The notes beneath the pieces were generated by a model that saw only the letters and a list, made by a program, of their open reading frames with translations, had not been told where the DNA came from and searched no databases. From Dictyobacter vulcani (GTDB taxonomy: Bacteria > Chloroflexota > Ktedonobacteria > Ktedonobacterales > Ktedonobacteraceae), in the NCBI RefSeq assembly GCF_008974265.1, contig NZ_BKZW01000001.1, positions 868,001-932,000 of the forward strand: 64,000 nucleotides of DNA, given 5' to 3'. Position 1 is the stretch's first letter; every line of letters begins with the position of its first letter. Positions 44,417 through 52,601 of the stretch are shown one piece after another. Position numbers and translations under genes: made by a program.

Positions 44417-46825
44417 TTAGTCGCGGATCGAGCGAGCAGGCAATGGACGCACCAGCGGGCTCATGACCGGCAGGTCTTTCTTGCCACGTGGTAAGCGCTG
44501 ACGCACCAGATAGTTTGGTGCATTGGCCAGGTCGTTCTTCTCCAGCGTCACATCTTCACCAAAGCGGTTGAAGAAGGAGAGCTCAAAGTTCGGGGTCTCA
44601 CCCAGCGCACCGTGAGGGCACACCTCGACGCAGTCGCCGCAGAAGATACAGCGATCCAACGCGAAGGAGTAGCGTGAGAGCGAACGCTCAGCCATCATCA
44701 ACGAACCGGTTGGGCAGACCTGCACACAGGCGCCACAGGAAACGCAGTCGGTATCATGCAGGCTGACATTGAAGGGAGTCGAGACAATCGTATCAAATCC
44801 CTTACCAAACATACCGTAGCAGTCGGGTCCAATCACATCGTGACAGACACGCACGCACTGGGTACAGTTGATGCACTTGTTGGGATCGCGCAGGATAAAG
44901 CTGTGCGAAAGATCCGTGTCATAATCATGATAATCGCTGGGCTCACCATCATGGAAGCGGTTGTCGGCCAGACCATGCTCGATACTGTACTTCTGCAGAT
45001 CACACTGACCGGCAGCCGGACAGGCACACTGCAGACAGCGAGCCGCCTCACGCTGAGCCTGCTCTTTCAAGTAACCCATCTCGATCAGAGCAAAGCTCTT
45101 CTCGCGCTTCTCATATGGCAGCATCGGCATCTTGACTTTGGGCTCAACTGGCTTGTACGGCACGATGTCGAACAGGTCAGGACGGCGCTCCTCAAGCTCC
45201 AGACGGCGTGAAACCTCGTTCATATCCTCACCCATCAGATAGGAGTGGATCGATCGAGCATTCAGCTTACCCTGTGCGACGCCTTCAATAATCGTCTTCG
45301 CGCCCATCTGGCAGTCACCACCAGCAAAGACACCTTCACGATCCGTCATGAAGTTATGCGGATTGGTCTGGATCGTCTTCCATTTGGTCCATTTGATACC
45401 GGAGGCATCATCAAGCACGCGGGTATCCACTGCCTGACCGATAGCCGGAATGACAGTATCGCAGTTCAGGATAAACTCTGAACCAGGGACGGGAACTGGA
45501 CGGCGGCGACCGCTGGCATCAGGCTCACCCAACTTATTACGCTGGAACTCGACACCGGTAGCACGACCATCTTCAGTGATCACACGAGTCTGGCTCACAT
45601 AGAGTTGTAGATGTGTGCCCTCGGCCTCACCATCCTCAACCTCTTCAGTTGTAGCACCCATCTCAGTACGACCACGACGATACATAGTGTGCACGTCAGC
45701 ACCCAGGCGCAACGAGGTACGGGTACAGTCGAAGGCAGTGAAACCGCCACCGATAACGATGACTTCATCGCCGCTCTTCACAGGAACCGGCTTACCCTCA
45801 ACTTTATCGCCCAGATAGCGGATAGCGTTGACCACCCCCTCGGCATCCTCACCCGGCACACGCAGGTCGTTACTGGTCCAACAACCAATCGCCAGATAGA
45901 TGGCATCAAAGCCCTGTGCGAACAGATCATCGAGCGTGAAGTCACGACCCAGTTTCACATTCGCCTGGAAATCAATACCCATATCCCACAGCTGCTGGAA
46001 CTCACGGTCCATCATATCCTTAGGCAAGCGATACTCAGGAATACCATAACGCAACATACCACCAGCCTGTGGCTGCATGTCAAAAACTTTACAGTAGTGA
46101 CCACGCAAGGCCAGATAATATGCAGCGGTCAAGCCCGAAGGACCACCACCAATAACAGCAACTTTTTTACCCGTTGGGGGATCCTGCACATACGGCAGCG
46201 GTGGATCCAGCAGACAAGTTTCAGCGGCGTGGCCATGCATACGACAGATGGCAATCTCTTCGTCCACCAGCGTACGACGGCAAGCTTTCTGACAGGGAGC
46301 CGGACAGGTCAGACCCAGTGTGAATGGGAATGGCAACACCTCTTTAACCAGGCGGGCCGCTTCCTTCATCTCACCCTGAGCGATCAGTTCCAGATAGCCC
46401 GGAATATCAATATGCGTCGGACAATCAACCTGACAGGGAGGCTGACAATAGGCATTATGGTCTGAGAGCATCATCTCCAGGTTGGTACGGCGCAGATGAA
46501 ATAACTCGTCAGAATTGGTAGCAACCACCATTCCTGGCTCAGCTGGCGTGTTACAGGAAGGCAAAGGACGCTCCGCCCCTTCAATGTGCACCAGACACAT
46601 ACGACAAGCCGAAGTTGGCTCCAGCTTCTCGTCATTACATAAATTTGGGATATCCGAAATCCCGTTATCAATCGCCACACTCAGGATCGTCTGGCCTTGA
46701 TACGCTTGCATGGTCTTCCCATCAATGGTTAGCGTAAAACTGGGATGCCCCACATCATTACGCACCATCGGAGGCTGCGAAGCCTGAGCTGCTGGTGAGA
46801 AATTATCTCGGATTGATATAGCCAT
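44417..46825 (-). CDS. NuoG N-terminus/GltD-like FAD oxidoreductase/ferredoxin fusion, copy 2 (intact)
   Basis: An intact 802-residue version of the same fusion. [2Fe-2S] ligands: C in NLCNDE, ACRMC and SCNTPAEPG. Fe-S segment HNAYCQPPCQVDCP. GltD part: CPAPCQKACRRTLVDEE then FAD site IGGGPSGLTAAYYLAL, NAD(P) site VIGGGFTAFDCTRTSL, and late FAD motif GVFAGGDCQMGA. The C-terminal 200 residues carry three 4Fe-4S motifs. It starts 32 bases after the NuoF stop and is the main electron-input or -output subunit of the predicted complex. Sequences of copies 1 and 2 diverge in the first 500 residues and are almost identical after that. Confidence 0.92.
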   Translation of the reverse strand: MAISIRDNFSPAAQASQPPMVRNDVGHPSFTLTIDGKTMQAYQGQTILSVAIDNGISDIPNLCNDEKLEPTSACRMCLVHIEGAERPLPSCNTPAEPGMVVATNSDELFHLRRTNLEMMLSDHNAYCQPPCQVDCPTHIDIPGYLELIAQGEMKEAARLVKEVLPFPFTLGLTCPAPCQKACRRTLVDEEIAICRMHGHAAETCLLDPPLPYVQDPPTGKKVAVIGGGPSGLTAAYYLALRGHYCKVFDMQPQAGGMLRYGIPEYRLPKDMMDREFQQLWDMGIDFQANVKLGRDFTLDDLFAQGFDAIYLAIGCWTSNDLRVPGEDAEGVVNAIRYLGDKVEGKPVPVKSGDEVIVIGGGFTAFDCTRTSLRLGADVHTMYRRGRTEMGATTEEVEDGEAEGTHLQLYVSQTRVITEDGRATGVEFQRNKLGEPDASGRRRPVPVPGSEFILNCDTVIPAIGQAVDTRVLDDASGIKWTKWKTIQTNPHNFMTDREGVFAGGDCQMGAKTIIEGVAQGKLNARSIHSYLMGEDMNEVSRRLELEERRPDLFDIVPYKPVEPKVKMPMLPYEKREKSFALIEMGYLKEQAQREAARCLQCACPAAGQCDLQKYSIEHGLADNRFHDGEPSDYHDYDTDLSHSFILRDPNKCINCTQCVRVCHDVIGPDCYGMFGKGFDTIVSTPFNVSLHDTDCVSCGACVQVCPTGSLMMAERSLSRYSFALDRCIFCGDCVEVCPHGALGETPNFELSFFNRFGEDVTLEKNDLANAPNYLVRQRLPRGKKDLPVMSPLVRPLPARSIRD

Positions 46826-46857
46826 GTACTTCCTCTTCCGAAGTTCCTAGGATCTAA

Positions 46858-48189
46858 CTAAGGCAGAACGTGCTTCGTCACAAAACGATGGGCACGCACC
46901 GGAACACAAGTGCCAGTGGGGCAGCGCTGTTCCTGAATATGCGTTGTAAAATGCTCTGGCCAATAACGTTTTGCAGTCTTTAAGGGGTTGGTCGCCTGAA
47001 CGCCAAAGCCACATAAAGAGCCATTGGGCACATAATCTGCGAATTCATCCAATACATCAAGGTCCCCACTTACGCCGAGATCGCTCACGATCCCTTCGAG
47101 GATACCTGTAATACGTTTCACCCCGAGACGACAAGGGACACATTTACCACATGATTCTTTGGTCAGATATGCGCTCTGGCCCATTGCCCAGGATACCATA
47201 CAGGTATCAACGGGTAGCAATTCTATAATGCCTGAACCAACGATCACACCCGCCTCTTCCAACGGATCAAAATCATATGCTGTATCCAGAGCGGACAGCG
47301 GTAAGGCACCACCTTCGGCTCCTCCAACCACCACAGCACCAGCAGCGTTAGCCGCCGTACTGAGTCCGGCATGGTCCAGAATATCACGCAAGGTAGCTCC
47401 GAAAGGAACTTCCACCACCTGTGGCTCACTGGTAGGCGATGCGTAAACGGTAAGTAGCTTTGTGCCACCGGTCATCGCTGAACCGACGCTAGCAAACGCT
47501 GCCGCACCCTCACGGACGATATATGGTACATTGACCAGCGTCTCGACCGAATTGATCGCGGTTGTTTTGCATATCCATAAGCCATATTGCGCAGGGAAAG
47601 GAGGACGTTGCTCAGGCATACCACGACGCCCTTTAATCAGCGCCATTTGCACAGTCTCTTCGCCACCCATGAAGCCCATTTCAGCGCCGAGCACGCTAAT
47701 AGTACAAGAAAAATCAGTGCTGAGAATATCACGCCCGACAAGATTAGCTTCTACAGCTTCCTGCACGGCCTGCTGGACCGCGGCATGTGCTGCTGCTGAG
47801 GTGCTACGAGTAAAAAGATATGCCTCCGAGGCACCTACTGCATAGGCGGCCAGGAGAATGCCCTCGATAACCTGATGAGGATTTTGTTCCAGCAATGTGC
47901 GAGCCGCCAATGAGCGGCTATCGGCGTCATAGGCGTTACAAATAACGTATTTCTGATCATCTTCTGACTGCCGTGTAATACGCCATTTTTCACCCGTTAA
48001 ACGACCAGCACCGCCACGTCCACGTAATTTTGCGTCAATAACCTGCTGATTCACCTGTTCAGGGGACAGTTCGCGAAGAGCTTTTTCCAATGCACTATAG
48101 CCACCCTTGCTGCGATAGGCGCTCAAAGAGCGCACATCGGCGTTGGCGCTGTGCTGTAGTACACGATAAGATTGTTCAAATTTAGGCAT
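46858..48189 (-). CDS. nuoF: NuoF-like NADH-binding flavoprotein
   Basis: A 443-residue homologue of the complex I 51-kDa subunit. FMN motif LRGRGGAGRLTGEKW (canonical GRGGAGFPTG; F and P changed), the NADH-region GEETVQMALIKG (canonical GEETALLESIEG), and the N3 cluster ligands ESCGKCVPCRLG plus a later SLCGFG are present, so flavin and [4Fe-4S] binding should be intact. The start overlaps the upstream NuoI/E fusion gene by 8 bases. Small changes in the flavin loop suggest altered affinity. NADH oxidation with electron transfer to the cluster is the expected role. Confidence 0.9.
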   Translation of the reverse strand: MPKFEQSYRVLQHSANADVRSLSAYRSKGGYSALEKALRELSPEQVNQQVIDAKLRGRGGAGRLTGEKWRITRQSEDDQKYVICNAYDADSRSLAARTLLEQNPHQVIEGILLAAYAVGASEAYLFTRSTSAAAHAAVQQAVQEAVEANLVGRDILSTDFSCTISVLGAEMGFMGGEETVQMALIKGRRGMPEQRPPFPAQYGLWICKTTAINSVETLVNVPYIVREGAAAFASVGSAMTGGTKLLTVYASPTSEPQVVEVPFGATLRDILDHAGLSTAANAAGAVVVGGAEGGALPLSALDTAYDFDPLEEAGVIVGSGIIELLPVDTCMVSWAMGQSAYLTKESCGKCVPCRLGVKRITGILEGIVSDLGVSGDLDVLDEFADYVPNGSLCGFGVQATNPLKTAKRYWPEHFTTHIQEQRCPTGTCVPVRAHRFVTKHVLP

Positions 48190-48922
48190 CTGGCTGCCTC
48201 ACATGATTAATATTTCCCCATACACCACGCTTACTTGAGGCCAGACCACGTGAAGGTTGATCCTCACGAGTAATGCCTTTGACAGCAGGAGCGGGTTTAA
48301 ACTTTGGACTCATTGTAGCGATGCCAAAGATATCGCTAAGATCTACACCACGAGCCTGGACGATACGCTTGGCCGCCTGCAATGGAAAATACCCATAGAT
48401 ATCCATCACTGCATCTAGCAGACCAGGAAGGGCACCGGCTTCTTGTGACCAGGTGGCCAACAACATATCAACCTTGCTCAGGTCAATTTCTGGCTCCAGA
48501 TGATCTTTTACCGGCATAGCCACACAGGGGGTCACAGGCTTGTTGAAGTAATCAACCGCATACTCAGAGATACGCGATTTGTAAAAGCCAGCATGAGAAG
48601 TGCCGGTGGCAGGTGCAAGCTTACGTGGAGTGAACTTTTCAGCTCCCTCACGGATGTAAGACTTAAACCACGGACGATCTTTCCACTCCTGAAGGGGCTC
48701 ATACTCAATCGTGATGGCACGAGGAGGACAGGCTTTTTCACAGAGCAGGCAGGATTCACACTTCAAATTAAACTCGGTCTTCAGACCTTCCTGCGCGATT
48801 AATTGAATCAAACCACGGCTGCGCGGTGGCAGTTTGGGCTTCTCATAAGGATAGAGTCGTGTTACCTTTGGCCGAAACATATGGCTAAAGGTCAGACCCA
48901 TGCCTTCCAGGATACCACGCAT
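48182..48922 (-). CDS. NuoI-NuoE fusion protein
   Basis: A 246-residue fusion. Residues about 1-90 match NuoI (GLTFSHMFRPKVTRLYPYEK then LPPRSRG) but keep only one 4Fe-4S motif, CESCLLCEKACPP; the second is lost. Residues about 150-225 match NuoE (LLDAVMDIYGYFPLQAAKR and ARGVDLSDIFGIATMSPKF) but the four Cys that hold the NuoE [2Fe-2S] cluster are missing. It has an unrelated tail (SRGLASSKRGVWGNINHVR). NuoF overlaps its stop, and NuoB ends 3 bases upstream of its start, so it is in the middle of a tight operon. It probably links NuoF to NuoB with one cluster. Confidence 0.85.
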   Translation of the reverse strand: MRGILEGMGLTFSHMFRPKVTRLYPYEKPKLPPRSRGLIQLIAQEGLKTEFNLKCESCLLCEKACPPRAITIEYEPLQEWKDRPWFKSYIREGAEKFTPRKLAPATGTSHAGFYKSRISEYAVDYFNKPVTPCVAMPVKDHLEPEIDLSKVDMLLATWSQEAGALPGLLDAVMDIYGYFPLQAAKRIVQARGVDLSDIFGIATMSPKFKPAPAVKGITREDQPSRGLASSKRGVWGNINHVRQPDA

Positions 48923-48925
48923 ACA

Positions 48926-49519
48926 CTATACCTCGATTTCCTTTTCGCCGCGCACTTTCAGACCTTGTTTGGCAATCTTCTCACGTAACTTCAGGATACC
49001 TTCAACCAGTGCTTCTGGTCGAGGAGGGCACCCTGGCACATATACATCGACAGGGACGATGGTGTCGACACCCTGCACGGTATAGTAGCTATCGTAAAAT
49101 TCGCCACCAGAGTTTGCACATTGACCCATGCTCAATACCCACTTTGGCTCAGGCATCTGCTCCCAGAGAAGACGAAGGCGCGGACCCATCTTCACCGAAA
49201 CGGTTCCAGCCACGATCATCAGGTCAGCCTGACGGGGACTGGAACGGAAAACCTCTGAACCAAAACGAGACAAGTCATAGTGCGCCTGGGCTGAAGCCAT
49301 CATCTCAATAGCGCAACATGCCAGTCCGTAGCCTAAAGGCCACACGGATTTCGATCGGGCCCAGTTCTGCGCCCACTGCAGCATATCAGCTACGCTTGTA
49401 AGCTGAACTGGAAGCTCTTGATCTCCCGGGACATATTCATGGGGTCCGGTCGCCATCGATATTGGGATTGGTTTACGACGACCTGCTGTTTTCCCATTTT
49501 CGTTGATTTCGCTGCTCAT
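48926..49519 (-). CDS. nuoB: NuoB-like [4Fe-4S] subunit of a complex I-type enzyme
   Basis: A 197-residue NuoB homologue from the start at 49519 (AGGAG upstream); a longer start at 49615 is possible. The N2 cluster ligands are all visible: the tandem Cys in [11 protein letters not shown], then GQCANSGG, then [12 protein letters not shown]. NuoB normally binds NuoD and passes electrons to quinone. No nuoC, nuoD, or membrane gene is here. It is the first gene of a minus-strand operon nuoB-nuoI/E-nuoF-nuoG/GltD copy 2-copy 1. An acceptor other than quinone, or partners elsewhere in the genome, must be considered. Confidence 0.92.
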   Translation of the reverse strand: MSSEINENGKTAGRRKPIPISMATGPHEYVPGDQELPVQLTSVADMLQWAQNWARSKSVWPLGYGLACCAIEMMASAQAHYDLSRFGSEVFRSSPRQADLMIVAGTVSVKMGPRLRLLWEQMPEPKWVLSMGQCANSGGEFYDSYYTVQGVDTIVPVDVYVPGCPPRPEALVEGILKLREKIAKQGLKVRGEKEIEV

Positions 49520-49619
49520 TATAATTTCACTCCTAGGCAATGGTTCAGCAGCACCTATTGCTTGGTATGGATGATTGTAGGGTTCTTTCTCAAGACGGGG
49601 GCGATGTATATACACTCCA

Positions 49620-50010
49620 TCTGCGACCTATTATAGCACGTTTCGCACAACCACGCTATAAACACCCACACAAGCGTGCGCCCCACGCGAGTCCCCTTTT
49701 CGGCCGGAATTCAAGGGACAGAATCGCAGTCTCTCCCTTGTCAGACAACCAGACGCTTTGGTAAACTGTGGAGTGTTGATAACATTTCAATGGACCCGAC
49801 TGGTGCCAACAAGACATCAACACCATCTATTTAATCTGGCTTATCCCAAATTATACGAACGGCATTGCTTTGATCCTATCCACAATGTGGTGTCTGTTTA
49901 TTAAGACGTATCACCCCTATTATGTGGATACTGCTTTAACAGGTACGTCCTGAAGGTCGCTGCCAATATGCAAAAACGATCAGCAGCATTAGTAGAAAGA
50001 GATAGAAAAG
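49620..50010. other. 390-bp divergent intergenic region
   Basis: Separates the nuoB operon from the MocA-type gene and should carry both promoters. I see no gene and cannot place the hexamers. Confidence 0.35.
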
Positions 50011-51083
50011 ATGGATCTCACATCTCTGAACGTTGCCATTGTCGGTTGCGGTAATATTGCCGGAGCCTATGCCAAAACACTCCAACCATATCCACAGATC
50101 AAGCTGCTGGGAGCAACCGATATTGATCTGGCACGCGCTGAAGCCTATGCCGCAACGTATGGGGCAAAGTCTATCCTTCACTGGAAGCGATACTTACAGA
50201 TGAAGCGGTCGATCTGGTGATTAATCTCACCATTCACCATGCTCACGCTGAAGTGATTACTCAATGTTTAAATGCCGGCAAGGACGTGTATAGTGAGAAG
50301 CCCCTCGCCCTGACTTCTGAAGATGCCCGGCGTCTGGTCAGTCTGGCACAGGAGAAAGGTCGCCGTTTAAGTGGTGCTTCCATCACTATTTTAGGTGAAG
50401 CCCAACAAACAGTATGGAAAGCTATTCGTGACGGATTAGCAGGCACGATACGTCTGGCCTACGCCGAAGTCAACTGGGGCCGCATCGAATCCTGGCATCC
50501 AGCACCTGGACCCTTCTATGATGTCGGCCCTCTCTTCGACGTCGGCGTATATCCCTTAACGATCCTGACCAGCATTCTCGGGCCAGCACGCACTATTACG
50601 GCCTTTGGTAAAGTGCTCTATCCTGATCGTGTCACAAAAGAAGGCGTTGAATTCCATATCTCTACCCCTGATTTTGCCGTGGCCGCGATCGAGTTTGAAG
50701 GCGGCGCCGTAGCTCGACTGACCACAAATTTCTATGTCGGCCATCATGGAAAACAAAAAGGCATCGAGTTTCACGGAGACAAAGGCTCGCTATACTTAAG
50801 TGATTGGCAAAACTTCAATGCCAGTGTGGAGCTTGCTGAATTTGGTGGTCACTATGAGCCCATTCCTTATGTCAAAGAACCCTATACAGGTACTGAATGG
50901 AGCCGTGGCGTAGTAGATCTGGCAGAGGCCATTCAAAACAATCGCCCACAACGCATTACTGGTGCACAGGCAGCGCACGTAGTAGAGATATTGTGTGGCA
51001 TTCAAGAGTCATTCCGTACAGGCAAGCCAACCACCCTGACATCAACCTTTACACCACCGGAACCAATGGATTGGGCTCGCTAA
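50011..51083 (+). CDS. Gfo/Idh/MocA family NAD(P)-dependent oxidoreductase, frameshifted
   Basis: A 357-residue oxidoreductase when one base is restored at about 50169 (GCAAAG[G]TC, giving AKVYPSLEAIL). The Rossmann motif is VAIVGCGNIAGAYAKTL at the N-terminus, followed by the substrate Lys motif EKPLALT (as in EKPxa of the family) and the C-terminal alpha/beta domain with ...GPFYDVGPLFDVGVYPL. Such enzymes act on sugars, inositols and their lactones; the substrate is unknown. As written, the first frame ends at 50220. ATG 50011 follows AAAGAGATAG. leuB follows 123 bases downstream. Confidence 0.85.
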
Positions 51084-51205
51084 CCTTACGTACCAGGGGC
51101 TCGTCCAGTCCGAATTATTGTTCCACTGCCAGCAAGAAGAAAACGTCTTTGCTGGCAGTGCTCACCCCTAGCAAATGTAGTCAAGCAGAAGAAAGGCAAT
51201 ATCGT

Positions 51206-52324
51206 ATGGGAAACTATACAATCACTGTTCTACCTGGAGATGGGATTGGTCCAGAGGTTACAGAGCAAGCCATTCTCGTTCTAGATGCCATTGCCAGTCG
51301 CTACCAGCATACCTTTACCTATCATAAGCGTCTGGTAGGCGTGGCCGCAATTGAGGCTGAAGGTGAAGCTATTTCAGATGAGTCCCTGGCATTATGCCGG
51401 CAAAGTGATGCCATTCTGTTTGGTGCCGTAGGTGGTCGTTCTGACTATGCGGGTCGAGATAAAGTCAAACCAGAACAAGCTCTTTTTAAATTACGCAAAG
51501 GATTACAGTTTTTTGCCAATCTGCGCCCGGTAAAGCCGCTCAAAAATCTACTCAGCGCCTCAAGCATCAAGCCAGAAATATTACAGGGTACCGACCTGCT
51601 GGTGGTGCGTGAGTTAACTGGAGGACTATATTACGGACACTTAGAGCCACCAGTTCCCGGTAAACCAAGCGAGATTCGCCAGACAGAACATGGAACAGAG
51701 GCTATCGACACGCTGCTTTATACAGAAGCCGAAATCGAACGTATCCTGCGTGTCGCCTTTGAGGTTGCCCGCGATCGCCAGAAGAAAGTAACTTCTGTGG
51801 ATAAAGCGAATGTTCTGAGCTCTTCAGTCCTGTGGCGACAGGTAGCGAACCGTGTTGCGGCAGAGTATCCCGATGTTGCATTTGAGCATCTCCTGGTTGA
51901 CGCCTGCGCCATGCATTTGATCCGCAAACCAACCAGCTTTGATGTCATTGTAACGGAAAATCTCTTTGGGGATATCCTCACTGATGAAGCATCTATGCTC
52001 GCGGGTTCAATGGGTATGTTGCCATCAGCAAGCCTGGGTACACAGAAGACAGCCCACGGTCGCCTGGGCCTCTATGAACCAATCCATGGTTCAGCACCCG
52101 ATATTGCAGGACAGGGCAAGGCAAATCCGATTGCCGCAATCCTCTCCGCAGCCATGCTTTTACACTATTCACTGGGATTAAAGGACGAGGCATTCGCAAT
52201 CGAGGCCGCTGTCGCAAAGACCATTGAAGAAGGATATCGCACAGAGGATCTGCGTGAGGCAGGAGCGACAATCATCAACACACAGCAAATGGGACAAAAA
52301 ATCGCAGCCGCTGTGCTTAAATAA
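51206..52324 (+). CDS. leuB: 3-isopropylmalate dehydrogenase
   Basis: A 372-residue enzyme of leucine synthesis that oxidises and decarboxylates 3-isopropylmalate with NAD. The N-terminal ITVLPGDGIGPEV, the substrate/metal motif LRKGLQFFANLRPVK, the acidic residues in VTENLFGDILTDEASM, and GSAPDIAGQGKANPIA all match LeuB. The frame is open upstream to 50897, but the start at 51206 follows AAAGG and gives the family length. No other leu genes are nearby. It is possibly co-transcribed with the MocA-type gene. Confidence 0.96.
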   Translation: MGNYTITVLPGDGIGPEVTEQAILVLDAIASRYQHTFTYHKRLVGVAAIEAEGEAISDESLALCRQSDAILFGAVGGRSDYAGRDKVKPEQALFKLRKGLQFFANLRPVKPLKNLLSASSIKPEILQGTDLLVVRELTGGLYYGHLEPPVPGKPSEIRQTEHGTEAIDTLLYTEAEIERILRVAFEVARDRQKKVTSVDKANVLSSSVLWRQVANRVAAEYPDVAFEHLLVDACAMHLIRKPTSFDVIVTENLFGDILTDEASMLAGSMGMLPSASLGTQKTAHGRLGLYEPIHGSAPDIAGQGKANPIAAILSAAMLLHYSLGLKDEAFAIEAAVAKTIEEGYRTEDLREAGATIINTQQMGQKIAAAVLK

Positions 52325-52353
52325 GCATATAAAAGCATAGCAACTGCGATTTG

Positions 52354-52578
52354 TTATCCCATCATCGCTTTCGGGCAATGACCCAGAGCTTTTAATTTTC
52401 CCCGGGTCATTGCCAATTTTTGCAGAAGTTCCTCGGAAGAAACCTGCGCTGTATCTACAGGTGCCGCCGTTTCTGAAGTTCCCTGGCTCGCGGCCACCCG
52501 GGCCTCTAATTGTGCCAGTTCATCCAGGATCATTTGACGCTGAATATACCAGCGCGTTACCGACCGTTCAACACCCAT
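52354..52578 (-). CDS. Small hypothetical protein downstream of cheA
   Basis: A 74-residue protein, mostly helical (RWYIQRQMILDELAQLEAR, then EELLQKLAMTRGKLKALG). The start ATG 52578 follows AGGTG by 6 bases, 24 bases after the cheA stop, so it is the last gene of the chemosensory operon. Family not recognised. A C-terminal Cys-Pro (HCPKAMMG) is the only notable feature. Confidence 0.6.
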   Translation of the reverse strand: MGVERSVTRWYIQRQMILDELAQLEARVAASQGTSETAAPVDTAQVSSEELLQKLAMTRGKLKALGHCPKAMMG

Positions 52579-52601
52579 CAATACACCTGCATTCTATCTT
52601 C

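Noticed and set aside
45611..46465. A 284-residue open frame antisense to NuoG/GltD copy 2
   Set aside because: It lies entirely inside a well-supported gene on the other strand and has no homologous feel or ribosome site.
50897..51205. Upstream extension of the leuB frame
   Set aside because: It overlaps the MocA-type gene and contains no LeuB homology; the ATG at 51206 has a ribosome site.
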